Below, piece after piece: positions 28,903-37,692 of a stretch of DNA of 64,000 nt. The stretch's first letter is position 1. Every line of letters starts with the position of its first letter. Position numbers and translations under genes: made by a program. This DNA comes from Methylorubrum populi (GTDB lineage: Bacteria > Pseudomonadota > Alphaproteobacteria > Rhizobiales > Beijerinckiaceae), in assembly GCA_036946625.1 (NCBI GenBank), contig JAQIIU010000003.1, positions 879,961 through 943,960 of the forward strand, read 5' to 3'. The notes beneath the pieces were generated by a model that saw only the letters and a list, made by a program, of their open reading frames with translations, was not told the DNA's origin and searched no databases.

Positions 28903-29216
28903 CGGTCTTCCTTGTTGGCGCCGCGGCGTTCTCGAGGCCGGGCTTCGTTTTGACCGGCGGAGGTTTCGCCGCCGGGTGTGACCACAATGGGACCACCCCG
29001 TGATCCAAACGTGATCCCGTTAATAGGGCGTTAAGCCATTGTATTTACGTTATTTTAACCATTGCCGCCGCAGCCGCCGGGAGCTCGCCTGCGGCAAAGA
29101 TGGCCGTGCGGCGCTCGGAACGCGCCAGGCCAGCCACGGTTGTCATGGGCCGCGCGGCGGCCAGTTAGGGCTCATCCCAAGACGTCAGCGCCACCACAGC
29201 AGAAAGTCGAGTTCCC
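28903..29216. promoter_or_regulatory. Divergent promoter region upstream of the inositol/YcaO cluster
   Basis: 314 bases without a gene. It contains the most AT-rich block nearby (about 29018-29062, with TTAATAGGGCGTTAAGCC and TTTACGTTATTTTAACC), which probably holds promoters for the cluster starting at 29217 and perhaps the divergent transglycosylase gene. No specific operator recognised. Confidence 0.5.
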
Positions 29217-30407
29217 ATGGGCATTCAGACCGGTCGACGCGTCGGAGTGGCGTTCGTCGGCATGGGCGGCGCCGTCGCGACGACGGCCATCGCCGGCATC
29301 GAAACCATCAAATCGGGGTCGAACCGTCTGGATGGCCTGCCGCTCGCGGGCGTGCCCGTCGCGGGGCTCGCCGACTACAAGGATCTCGTCTTCGGCGGCT
29401 GGGACCTGAACGGCGACGATCTCGCCTCCGCCGCGACCGGCCACGGCGTGCTGACCCGCGAGGACATCGAGAACGGCGCCCAGGCGCTCAAAGGCATCAC
29501 CCCCTGGCCGGCGGTGGGCTCGGCCAAGTTCTGCAAGAACATCGACGGCGCCAACCGCATCGTCGCCAGGGATCACCGCGAGACGGTCTCGGTCATCGCC
29601 AACGACCTCAACCGCTTCCGCAAGGAGAGCAACCTCGACGACGTCGTGGTGATCAACCTCGCCTCGACCGAGCGCTGGCCCGATCTGTCCGACCCGGTTC
29701 TGAACTCGGCGGAAGCCTTCGAGAAGGGGCTGGACGCGAGCGACGAGTCGATCTCGCCGGCGATGCTCTACGCCTACGCCGCCATCAAGAGCGGCGTGCC
29801 CTACGCCAACTTCACGCCGAGCGTCGCCGCCGACGTGCCGGCGCTGCTGGACCTCGCCCGCGAGACGAACGTCCCGGTGGCCGGCAAGGACGGCAAGACC
29901 GGCCAGACCATGATGAAGACGGTGCTGGCCCCGGCCCTGAAGGCGCGCCAGCTCCACGTCGACGGATGGTTCTCCACCAACATCCTCGGCAACCGCGACG
30001 GCCTCGCGCTGAACGACCCGAACTCGCTCCAGTCGAAGCTCAACACCAAGGGCACCGTGCTCGATTCGATCCTCGGCTACCCGGTCGAGGATCACCTCGT
30101 GCACATCCATTATTACCGTCCGCGCGGCGACGACAAGGAAGCCTGGGACAACATCGACGTCACCGGCTTCATGGGCCAGCGCATGCAGATCAAGGTGAAC
30201 TTCCTGTGCAAGGACTCGATCCTGGCCGCGCCGCTCGTCATCGAGATCGCCCGCGTGCTGGATCTGGCCAAGACCCGCGGCGACGGCGGCGTGCAGGAGC
30301 AGCTCTCGACCTTCTTCAAGGCGCCGATGGTGAAGAACGGCCACGGGCCGGAACACGATTTCGGCAAGCAGCAGCGGATGCTGTTCGACTGGCTGGGCGT
30401 GCAGTAA
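29217..30407 (+). CDS. Inositol-3-phosphate synthase family protein
   Basis: 396-residue MIPS/Ino1-type enzyme that converts glucose 6-phosphate to inositol phosphate with NAD. The Rossmann motif is GMGGAVATTAIAG (residues about 15-27). Also visible are NLASTERWPD, GKDGKTGQTMMKTVLAPAL and the C-terminal core VLDSILGYPVEDHLVHIHYY, MQIKVNFLCKDSILAAPLV. Length fits bacterial Ino1. First gene of a ten-gene co-directional run; its presence argues that the cluster product contains an inositol ring. Confidence 0.88.
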   Translation: MGIQTGRRVGVAFVGMGGAVATTAIAGIETIKSGSNRLDGLPLAGVPVAGLADYKDLVFGGWDLNGDDLASAATGHGVLTREDIENGAQALKGITPWPAVGSAKFCKNIDGANRIVARDHRETVSVIANDLNRFRKESNLDDVVVINLASTERWPDLSDPVLNSAEAFEKGLDASDESISPAMLYAYAAIKSGVPYANFTPSVAADVPALLDLARETNVPVAGKDGKTGQTMMKTVLAPALKARQLHVDGWFSTNILGNRDGLALNDPNSLQSKLNTKGTVLDSILGYPVEDHLVHIHYYRPRGDDKEAWDNIDVTGFMGQRMQIKVNFLCKDSILAAPLVIEIARVLDLAKTRGDGGVQEQLSTFFKAPMVKNGHGPEHDFGKQQRMLFDWLGVQ

Positions 30408-30418
30408 GGCACCCGCCG

Positions 30419-31339
30419 GTGGCGGCCTTCCCGGAGACGGAACCGGCGGCTCCCGCGGAACTGCGGGCGCTTCTGATCGAACTCGGCGATCTCAAACGCG
30501 TCCGCTCGGCCGGGCGCGCGGGCTCGATCGCCGAGCGCCTGTTCGCGCAGGGCTGGTCGGCGCTCGTCGGGGGCGCCGCCCCGGAGACGGTGGCGCTCGA
30601 CATCACGGCGAAGGCGCTCGCCGCCGCGCGGCTCTGCGACCTCGACGCGGCGTTCCTCGGCGCCGCCGGGCTCGACGCGGCGCAGGCTTCCGCCGTGCTG
30701 GTGGCCGGGCTCGATGCCGTGGCCGGCTCGGTGGATGCCGGCCTGCGCGAGCGTCTGCGGACGGCCCTGCGCGCACCCGCCCCCCTGCCGATGGGGCCGG
30801 TGCCGGACTTCGTCGGCGCCCTGGCGCAGCAGCCGCGGGCGGGCGTGACCTGTCCGGGCAAGCCGCGCATCCTGCTGGAGCCGCCGGAGAACCACGCCGA
30901 GCACTGCCTCGTCGTGGCGGTCTACGGCGTGCTGCTGAGCCCGTTCTACCGGGCCGACCCGACCACGGTGTTCCTCGCGGCGATGGCGCACCACGTCCAC
31001 AACGCGGCGATGCCCGATGCCGGCTTCACCGGGGAGATGCTGCTCGGCGACCATCTCCGGCCGGTCGTCGGACGCTGCTCGGAATGGGCGCTGGAAGAAC
31101 TGGAACGGCCGCTTCAGGAAACGGTCCGCGCCGCCCGCCTCGTCCTGCCGGACGATGCGACCGCCGAGGGCCGCGCCTTCCACGCCGCCGACTCCATCGA
31201 CCGCGTGCTGCAGATCGCCCAGCACCTCCGGGCGGCCTCGCTGACGATGGACACGGTGCTCGGCGAGATGGAACTGGTCCATGCCGGGCCGGTCAAGGCT
31301 TTCCAGGATCGCGTTCTGACCGATATGCGCATCCCGTGA
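30419..31339 (+). CDS. HD-domain-like protein of the inositol cluster
   Basis: 306 residues from GTG 30419, 11 bases after the synthase stop. The C-terminal half (residues about 145-300) has the spacing of an HD phosphohydrolase: ENHAEHCLVVAVYG, AAMAHHVHNAAMPD, and FHAADSIDRVLQI as first His, HH/HN and last Asp. The expected adjacent His-Asp pair is His-His or His-Asn here, so catalysis is uncertain. A phosphatase acting on inositol phosphate would fit the context, but that is inference. The N-terminal 130 residues are Ala/Leu/Asp-rich helices of unknown fold. Confidence 0.6.
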   Translation: MAAFPETEPAAPAELRALLIELGDLKRVRSAGRAGSIAERLFAQGWSALVGGAAPETVALDITAKALAAARLCDLDAAFLGAAGLDAAQASAVLVAGLDAVAGSVDAGLRERLRTALRAPAPLPMGPVPDFVGALAQQPRAGVTCPGKPRILLEPPENHAEHCLVVAVYGVLLSPFYRADPTTVFLAAMAHHVHNAAMPDAGFTGEMLLGDHLRPVVGRCSEWALEELERPLQETVRAARLVLPDDATAEGRAFHAADSIDRVLQIAQHLRAASLTMDTVLGEMELVHAGPVKAFQDRVLTDMRIP

Positions 31340-31370
31340 CGTCCCGCGCTGTCCGGCAGAATCCAGGATC

Positions 31371-32552
31371 ATGATCCCCTTCGATCTCCTCTCGCCGGAG
31401 ACCGGCCAACCGCTCAAGGCCGACGGCGCGCACGCCCTGCGCGACGTCGAGACCGGGGCACGCTGGCCCGTCATCGACGGCATTCCCTATCTGCGGAAGG
31501 GGCGCGACAATCTCGTCGCGGCGGCCCTCGACCACCTCGACGCCGACCGGAGGGAGGAGGCGCTCGTCCTCCTCCTGGCCGATCAGGACGATTGGTGGAC
31601 CGGCCCCCCGGCCGATCCCGACGCCCTGCGCAAGCTGGTGCGCGAGCGCGAGCGCGCGACCCTGCGCCAGGCGGTGGCGTGGCTCGGCTGGGGCCGCGTC
31701 GGCGACTACTTCGTCAACCGCTGGACCGATCCGACCTTCCTGGCGGGCCTGAGCCTGCTGGAGGCGCACTGGAACAGCCCTTCCTGCGCGTTCGAACTGG
31801 CCTGCGGCATCGGTCACTACCTGCGCGAACTGAAACGGCGCGGCGTGAAGGTCGCGGGCGCGGACGTGGTCTTCGCCAAGCTCTGGGTCGCCCGGCACTG
31901 GGTGGTCGGCGAGAAGGCGCAGCTCGTCTGCTTCGACGCCGCCTCGGCCCACTGGCCGATCCCGGAAGCGCCGGTCGATCTCGCGATCTGCAACGACGCC
32001 TTCTACTTCCTCGACGACAAGCCCGGCATCCTCGCCTGCCTGCGCCAGACCGCCGGGGAAGAGGGCTGGCTCGCCCTCAGCCACATCCACAACAGCGGTC
32101 GGCCGGGCTTCTCCGCCGGCAAGGCGATCTCTTCGGCCGAGATCGAGGAGCTGTTCCCGGACGGGCTCGTCTACGACGATGCCGAATTGACCCGCGCCCT
32201 GGTCGAGGCCCGCGCGCCGCAGCCGCGCGAGCCGCGCGACCTCCGGGCCTGCGAAGCCTTCTCGGTGGTGGCCGGGCCTGGGATGCGCCCGGCGCCGCGG
32301 GCCATCGTCGACGGCATCACCCTTCCGCCGGCCGACGCGGCGCTCCACCTCAACCCGCTCTACGCGCCCGACGACGGCGGCTTCGCCATCCGCTGGCCGT
32401 CCGAGCGCTACGAGGCGGAATACGCGCCCCGGGTCACCTACCCGCTGCACTCGGACGGACCGCCCGCCATCGATTGGGCCGGCGGCCCGGACGCGCCGGA
32501 CGCCGCGCGGGTGCGTCGCCGCGAATACGTCGATCTGCCGGAGCGCTGGTGA
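31371..32552 (+). CDS. SAM-dependent methyltransferase
   Basis: 393-residue class I methyltransferase. The N-terminus (DLLSPETGQPLKADG, WPVIDGIPYLRKG) is Trm112-like but without zinc cysteines. Motif I is FELACGIGHYLRELKRRG (residues about 142-160), followed by GADVVFAKLW and DLAICNDAFYFLDD. It probably methylates an oxygen or nitrogen of the cluster product. The C-terminal 120 residues are specific to this protein. The stop shares one base with the next start (TGATG). Confidence 0.75.
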   Translation: MIPFDLLSPETGQPLKADGAHALRDVETGARWPVIDGIPYLRKGRDNLVAAALDHLDADRREEALVLLLADQDDWWTGPPADPDALRKLVRERERATLRQAVAWLGWGRVGDYFVNRWTDPTFLAGLSLLEAHWNSPSCAFELACGIGHYLRELKRRGVKVAGADVVFAKLWVARHWVVGEKAQLVCFDAASAHWPIPEAPVDLAICNDAFYFLDDKPGILACLRQTAGEEGWLALSHIHNSGRPGFSAGKAISSAEIEELFPDGLVYDDAELTRALVEARAPQPREPRDLRACEAFSVVAGPGMRPAPRAIVDGITLPPADAALHLNPLYAPDDGGFAIRWPSERYEAEYAPRVTYPLHSDGPPAIDWAGGPDAPDAARVRRREYVDLPERW

Positions 32553-33580
32553 TGGGGGCGAGCGTCGGCTGGGGCATCGTCGGCTACGGCTGGGTCGCCC
32601 GCGACTACATGGCCCCGGCGATTCGCGCCGCCGGGCACCGCCTCGTCGCCGTGGCCGATCCGGGTGCCGCCTCGCGGGCGGCGGCGGAGGTGGAAGGCGC
32701 GCGGGCGCATGCCGATCTCGCCGGCCTGATCGCCGATCCCGCGGTCGAGGCGGTCTACGTCGCGACGCCGAACCACCTGCATCGCGGCGCCGTCGAGGCG
32801 CTCTGCGCCGCCGGCAAGGCCGTGCTGTGCGAGAAGCCGATGGCGGCCTCCCTCGCCGATGCCGAGGCGATGGCGGCGGCGGTGCGTCGCGCGAACGCCT
32901 TCTACGGCACCGCCTTCGACCAGCGCCACCATCCCGGCCATCGCGCCATGCGAACCCTCGTCCATGAGGGCCGGATCGGTACGGTGACGGCGGTGCGCAT
33001 CGTCTACGCCTGCTGGCTCGACCGGGCCTGGACCTCGTTCAGGGGACAGGACAACTGGCGCATCGATCCGGTCCAGGCCGGCGGCGGCGCGCTGATGGAT
33101 CTTGCGCCCCACGGCATCGACCTCGTGGACTTCCTGCTCGGCGAGCCCATCGCCGAGATCGCGGCCATGACCCAGGCCCGCGCCCAGGACTACGCCGTCG
33201 ATGACGGCGCCCTGCTGATCGGCCGCACCGCGTCGGGCGCGCTCGCCCAACTCAACGTCGCCTACAACTGTCCCGACGCGCTGCCCCGCCGCCGGCTGGA
33301 GGTCGTCGGAACCCGGGGCCTCATCACCGCCACCGACACGATGGGGCAGACGGCGGGCGGCACCGTCACGGTCACGGACGGGTCCGACGGACGGGTCGAG
33401 GACATCGCCTTCGACAAGGCCGCCTCGCCCTTCCTCCAACAGGTGCGCGCCTTCGGCCGCGCCCTGCGCGACACGGAGGCGCGCGCCGCCTGGGACGCGG
33501 AGCGCGACCTCGACACCATGCGCCTGATCGCCCGCGCCTACGCGGCGGCGGGCGCACCGGCCGGCCGCGACGCGGCCTGA
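32552..33580 (+). CDS. Gfo/Idh/MocA-family oxidoreductase
   Basis: 342-residue NAD(P)-dependent sugar or cyclitol dehydrogenase. N-terminal Rossmann fold: WGIVGYGWVARDY, AVYVATPNHLH and the family motif LCEKPMA with the conserved Lys. The substrate-binding half has QAGGGALMDLAPHGIDLVDF, with an Asp/His pair at the usual catalytic position. Many members oxidise inositol to inosose, which matches the inositol-phosphate synthase upstream. Translationally coupled to the methyltransferase. Confidence 0.85.
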   Translation: MGASVGWGIVGYGWVARDYMAPAIRAAGHRLVAVADPGAASRAAAEVEGARAHADLAGLIADPAVEAVYVATPNHLHRGAVEALCAAGKAVLCEKPMAASLADAEAMAAAVRRANAFYGTAFDQRHHPGHRAMRTLVHEGRIGTVTAVRIVYACWLDRAWTSFRGQDNWRIDPVQAGGGALMDLAPHGIDLVDFLLGEPIAEIAAMTQARAQDYAVDDGALLIGRTASGALAQLNVAYNCPDALPRRRLEVVGTRGLITATDTMGQTAGGTVTVTDGSDGRVEDIAFDKAASPFLQQVRAFGRALRDTEARAAWDAERDLDTMRLIARAYAAAGAPAGRDAA

Positions 33581-33618
33581 CGACGATTTGGGAGGAGACC
33601 GGCCGATCCCATTCCCGT

Positions 33619-33720
33619 CCTCGTCCTGCGGTGCGCAGCGAAGCTTCGAAGGATCCTCCAGATCTCCGCGCGATCCCTGGAAGATCCTTCGAGGCCGCTT
33701 CGCGGCACCTCAGGATGAGG
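33619..33720 (+). repeat. About 100-bp palindromic repeat, copy 1 (5' of ycaO)
   Basis: Imperfect palindrome from CCTCGTCCTGCGGTGCGCAG to GGCACCTCAGGATGAGG. Related copies are at 35418-35523 and 45968-46076, sharing CTTCGAAGGATxCTCC and the CCTCAGGATGAGG end. It fills the 183-base gap in front of the YcaO gene. Confidence 0.8.
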
Positions 33721-33763
33721 TTCGGGGTTGGAGGAGAGCCGGTCAGCCGCGAACAGGAAGACG

Positions 33764-35383
33764 ATGACAGCGACCGACGCCCTCGACCGGGACGACCGCG
33801 CCCACCACCCGAGCCTCGCGGCGCCCCGCCCCTATCGCCGCGGCGCGCCGCGGACGATCGAGGGCCTGCCCGGGCGGCTGCCGGACGCCGTGCGCGCCTA
33901 TCTCGACGTGCTGCCCGAGGGCCGGGTCGTCGGCTTCAACCTCGCCGGCCTCGACCGCACCGGTATTCCGGTCTGGTTCGTCGCGCTGTTCCTCGACGAC
34001 CCGTTCTATGTCGGCGCCATGCCCTCGGGCATCGGTTACGGCGCCACCGACGACGAGGCCCTGATCGGCGCGGTGGCCGAGATCGCCGAGAACCTGATGC
34101 CCTCCGTCGCCCTGCTGCCGCGCAAGGGCGACAACCAGGCGGCCGTCTCCTACGCCGACCTCGTGCGGGTCTACGGCGCATCCGCCGTCGCCGACCCGCT
34201 GACGCTGTGCCTGCCGGCCGGCTCGTCCGTGGGCCGCGACACCCCCCTCGACTGGACCAAGGCCGTGCGCGCCCGCACCGGCGAACCCGTCTGGATGCCG
34301 CTCGACATCGCCGCGACCGACTATTTCGAGCTGCGCGAAGGCTACCAGCCCTTCACCAACCTCATCACCAACGGCCTCGGCGCCGGACCGGACGTGGCCT
34401 TCGCCCTCGGCCACGGCCTGCTCGAACTGCTCCAGCGCGACGGCAACGGCCTGCTGTTCCGCGCCCTCGACCAGGGCGTGACACTCGATCTCGACGGGAT
34501 CGGCCCCGAGACCCGAGGCATGCTCGACCGGCTCGACAGCCTCGGCATCCGGGCCCTGCCGAAATTCGCCACCGACCAGTTCGGCCTCACCAACCTCTAC
34601 GTCGTCGGCTACGACAGCGACCCGGCCCGCACGCCGGCGCCGATCGCCCTTTCGGCCTGCGGCGAAGCCTGCGATCCGGACCGGGAGCGGGCCTTGCGCA
34701 AGGCGCTCCTCGAATTCCAGGCGGCGCGGGTGCGAAAAACCTTCGGGCACGGACCGCTGGCGCTGGCCGACACGGTGGCGCCGCCCGGCTACGTCGAGGC
34801 CTTCATCCGGAAGGCGCTGCCGAGCCTCGACCTGGAGGAGAGCCGGGCGCTTCAGGCGATGCTCGCCTGGATCGACCTGTCATCGTCCGAACTGCGCGAG
34901 GTGCTGAGCGGGACGGTCTATTCCGAACGCGGCACCAAGGCCTTTTCGGACCTTCCGACCACGCCCGCGCCGGACGGGCATGCCCGCGGAACCATCGCCC
35001 GCGAGCGCCTGGAAGAGGCCGGCTTCGACGTGCTCTACGTCGATGGCTCGCCGCCCGACGGCGGGATCGGCGTGGTCAAGGCGATCGTGCCGGGGCTCGA
35101 GGTCGAGACCATGAGCTACTACCGCATCGGCGAGCGCAACACGAAGAAGCTGATCGAGCGCGATCATCCGCTGATCCGCTTCGGCACCCCGACCGACACG
35201 CTCCTGCCCGTGCGCCTGACGCCGGAGGCCATCGAGCGCTTCGGCGGCCAGCCGCTGTTCGACGTGGCGCTGGCGGAAACGATCGTCGGCTCGCACTATC
35301 CGCTCTACCGCGAGCCGGAATCGCACCACGCGCCGTTCCGCTACGAGCGTCAGGGCCGTCGCGCGCAGGGGAGGCCGGCATGA
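33764..35383 (+). CDS. YcaO-family ATP-dependent cyclodehydratase/amide-activating enzyme
   Basis: 539 residues. YcaO enzymes phosphorylate an amide to make azolines, thioamides or amidines. The three ATP-binding blocks are present: GIGYGATDDEALIGAVAEIA (to Glu106 and Glu109), HGLLELLQRD (Glu221; the second Glu of the usual ExxER is Gln224), and LRKALLEFQAARVRK (Arg312, Glu317, Gln319). The C-terminal VVKAIVPGLE is also standard. No TfuA, docking protein or precursor peptide is nearby, which is unusual for RiPP systems. ATG 33764 is chosen over TTG 33728 because AGGAAG lies 4 bases before it. Between two palindromic repeats. Confidence 0.88.
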   Translation: MTATDALDRDDRAHHPSLAAPRPYRRGAPRTIEGLPGRLPDAVRAYLDVLPEGRVVGFNLAGLDRTGIPVWFVALFLDDPFYVGAMPSGIGYGATDDEALIGAVAEIAENLMPSVALLPRKGDNQAAVSYADLVRVYGASAVADPLTLCLPAGSSVGRDTPLDWTKAVRARTGEPVWMPLDIAATDYFELREGYQPFTNLITNGLGAGPDVAFALGHGLLELLQRDGNGLLFRALDQGVTLDLDGIGPETRGMLDRLDSLGIRALPKFATDQFGLTNLYVVGYDSDPARTPAPIALSACGEACDPDRERALRKALLEFQAARVRKTFGHGPLALADTVAPPGYVEAFIRKALPSLDLEESRALQAMLAWIDLSSSELREVLSGTVYSERGTKAFSDLPTTPAPDGHARGTIARERLEEAGFDVLYVDGSPPDGGIGVVKAIVPGLEVETMSYYRIGERNTKKLIERDHPLIRFGTPTDTLLPVRLTPEAIERFGGQPLFDVALAETIVGSHYPLYREPESHHAPFRYERQGRRAQGRPA

Positions 35384-35417
35384 GGCAAACCATCGCCACG
35401 GCGCATCCCACGCTCCC

Positions 35418-35523
35418 CCTCATCCTGAGGTGCGGAGCGCAGCGGAGCCTCGAAGGATGCTCCGGGGATCGCGCGGGAACCGGAGCCTCCTCCGAGGCCG
35501 CTGCGCGGCACCTCAGGATGAGG
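35418..35523 (+). repeat. About 100-bp palindromic repeat, copy 2 (3' of ycaO)
   Basis: From CCTCATCCTGAGGTGCGGAG to GGCACCTCAGGATGAGG; its outer 13 bases are a perfect inverted repeat. It occupies the gap between ycaO and the next gene in the same orientation as copy 1. Confidence 0.85.
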
Positions 35524-35558
35524 ACGCGAGTTGGATGGCAGCCGCGGGAGGCGCAACG

Positions 35559-36452
35559 ATGAGCCTTCGGTTCGCCTACAACACCAACGGCACGGCCCAT
35601 CACCGCATCGAGGATGCGATCCGCCTCATCAAGGATGCCGGCTACGACGGCGTGGCCCTGACCCTCGACATCCATCACCTCGACCCCTTCGCCGACAACT
35701 GGGTGGTGGAGGCCGACCGCATCGCCAGCCTCCTCGATCGACTCGAACTCGGCTCGGTCATCGAGACCGGCGCCCGCTTCCTGCTCGATCCGAGCGCCAA
35801 GCACGAGCCGACCCTGGTGACCGCGGACGCCGCCGGCCGTGCCCGGCGCGTCGGTTTCCTCAAGCGCGCCGTCGAGATCGGCAGGATCCTGAACTCCGAG
35901 GCCGTCTCGTTCTGGGCGGGCGTTCCGAAGGCCGGGGTCGACCGCGACGCGGCGCGAGGCTGGCTGGTCGCGGGCCTGCGTGAGGTGGCCGACTTCGCCG
36001 CCGAGAAGGGCGTCGTCGCGGCGCTCGAACCGGAACCCGGCATGCTGATCGAGACGCTCGACGATTTCGCCGGGCTCGACGTACCCGGCCTGTCGCTCGC
36101 CCTCGACACCGGCCACTGCCTCGTGACGCAGGAGCGCGACCCGGCTGCGGCGTTACGCGAATTCGCTCCCCGCCTCGGCACGGTCGCGATCGAGGACATG
36201 AAGCGGGGCGAGCACATCCACCTGCCCTTCGGCGAGGGCGACATGGACGTGCCCGCCGTGCTCGACGCGCTGGATGCGGTCGGCTTCGAAAAGCTCGTCT
36301 GCGTGGAACTGTCGCGCGATTCGCACCGCGCCGACGTGATGGTGGGCCAAGCCCTCGACTTCCTTCGAACCTGCCGCCGTCCCGGCCCCGGCTTGCCCGC
36401 GCCGGACACCGCGCCGCGCGAGACCGCGATCCCGGGGCTGCCCACGCCATGA
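35559..36452 (+). CDS. Sugar phosphate isomerase/epimerase-like TIM barrel
   Basis: 297-residue xylose-isomerase-like (AP endonuclease family 2) TIM barrel. Visible metal-site strands: VVAALEPEPGMLIE, LSLALDTGHCLV, TVAIEDMKRGEHIHLPFGEG and KLVCVELSRDSH. The family includes inosose isomerase (IolI) and dehydratase (IolE), so it fits with the inositol dehydrogenase-like gene two positions upstream. ATG 35559 is preceded by CGGGAGG; the longer upstream frame reads through the repeat. The last 25 residues are Pro-rich and probably disordered. Confidence 0.8.
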   Translation: MSLRFAYNTNGTAHHRIEDAIRLIKDAGYDGVALTLDIHHLDPFADNWVVEADRIASLLDRLELGSVIETGARFLLDPSAKHEPTLVTADAAGRARRVGFLKRAVEIGRILNSEAVSFWAGVPKAGVDRDAARGWLVAGLREVADFAAEKGVVAALEPEPGMLIETLDDFAGLDVPGLSLALDTGHCLVTQERDPAAALREFAPRLGTVAIEDMKRGEHIHLPFGEGDMDVPAVLDALDAVGFEKLVCVELSRDSHRADVMVGQALDFLRTCRRPGPGLPAPDTAPRETAIPGLPTP

Positions 36453-36476
36453 GACTCTGCCCATGAGACTCTGCTT
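36449..36476 (+). repeat. 14-bp tandem duplication at the glycosyltransferase start
   Basis: ATGAGACTCTGCCC is followed directly by ATGAGACTCTGCTT. The first ATG overlaps the upstream stop (ATGA) but now reads only Met-Arg-Leu-Cys-Pro-stop, whose TGA (36464-36466) overlaps the second, functional ATG. Confidence 0.85.
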
Positions 36477-37692
36477 CGTCAGCCGCCGCTACTTCCCGGC
36501 GATCTCCGGCATGAGCGTGTACGCGCAGAACCTGCTGCGCGAGGTGGCGGGCGCCGGCCACGACGTGACGATGATCTCGCAGTATCGCGGCGACGCGTTC
36601 GGCACCCATGTCTATGGCGGCGGCCCGCCGCCTCCGGTTCCGGGCGTGCACGTCATCGGCCTCGAACAGCGCGGCGAGCAGGAGAACGGTGACTTCGAGC
36701 GCGACATCGACGAGATGGTCGAGACGATTCGCGCCGAACACGCGAAGAAGCCGTTCGACGTGCTGCACGCGCAGTACGGCTATCCCACCGGCTGGGCGGT
36801 GCTGCTCGCCGGCAAGCGGCTCGGCGTGCCGACCGTGGTCTCGATCCAGGGCGGCGACGGCCACTGGGTCGGCTCCTGCTGCGAGACGCATCGCCGGGCC
36901 ATGGTCGAGGTGCTGGCCCACGCCAACGCCCTGCTGATCGGCGGACGATCCTTCGTCGGGGAGGTCTGCGGCCGGCTTGGCTCCGATCCCGCCCGCTTCA
37001 CCATCGTGCCCGGCGCCGTCGACACCGCGCGCTTCACGCCCGGTGGACGGGAACTGGAGGACGAGGAGCCGGTGCGGCTGCTCTACCACGGCCGGGTCGA
37101 CCGCCGGAAAGGCGTGCTCGACTTCCTCGACGCGCTTGAGTGCCTGTGGGAGGCCGGCGTACCGTTCGACGCGGTGATCTCCGGGATCGGTCCGGACGTC
37201 GAGACCGCCCGCGAGAAGGCGGAGGCGATCGGCTTCACCTCGGCACAGGTCCGCTTCACCGGCTATGCCGATTACGACACCGTGCCGGCCCTCTACCGCG
37301 AGGCGGACGTGTTCGTATCGCCGACCTACGCGGAAGGGTTCTCCAACACGATCCTGGAGGCGATGGCCTCGGGGCTGGCGGTGGTCTCGACCCACGCGGT
37401 CGGCGTGTCGGACTGCCTGCGCGACGGCGAGAACGGCCTGCTGGTCAACCCCGGCGACGTGCGCGGCCTCACCGGTGCCCTGCGGCGGGTGGTGGAGGAT
37501 GCGGCCCTGCGCACGCGCCTCGCCGAGAGCGGTCTCGAAGAGTGCCGCCGGGTCTATTCCTGGACCGCGGTGGGCCGGCAGATCGTGGAGGTCTACGGCC
37601 AAGTCGCCGGGGAGCGCCCGCACGGCGACTGTCCCGACACGCTGCCCCTCGATCCGGACTGCCGCTTCCGCAAGGAGCCGCACCTGCTGTGA
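36463..37692 (+). CDS. GT4-family glycosyltransferase (MshA-like class)
   Basis: 409-residue GT-B fold glycosyltransferase. The N-terminal domain begins RLCFVSRRYFPAISGMSVYA, has the HAQYGYPTGW and SIQGGDGHWVGSCC acceptor-side segments, and the C-terminal donor domain contains LYHGRVDRRKGVLDFL and the E-x7-E motif Glu291/Glu299 (EGFSNTILEAMASG). GT4 includes MshA, which glycosylates inositol 3-phosphate with GlcNAc; with Ino1 and a PIG-L deacetylase in the same run that role is attractive but unproven. Its stop overlaps the next start (TGATG). Confidence 0.85.
   Translation: MRLCFVSRRYFPAISGMSVYAQNLLREVAGAGHDVTMISQYRGDAFGTHVYGGGPPPPVPGVHVIGLEQRGEQENGDFERDIDEMVETIRAEHAKKPFDVLHAQYGYPTGWAVLLAGKRLGVPTVVSIQGGDGHWVGSCCETHRRAMVEVLAHANALLIGGRSFVGEVCGRLGSDPARFTIVPGAVDTARFTPGGRELEDEEPVRLLYHGRVDRRKGVLDFLDALECLWEAGVPFDAVISGIGPDVETAREKAEAIGFTSAQVRFTGYADYDTVPALYREADVFVSPTYAEGFSNTILEAMASGLAVVSTHAVGVSDCLRDGENGLLVNPGDVRGLTGALRRVVEDAALRTRLAESGLEECRRVYSWTAVGRQIVEVYGQVAGERPHGDCPDTLPLDPDCRFRKEPHLL

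Noticed and set aside
33728..33763. Upstream TTG start for the YcaO gene
   Set aside because: The 12 added residues have no support, and the ATG at 33764 has AGGAAG directly before it.
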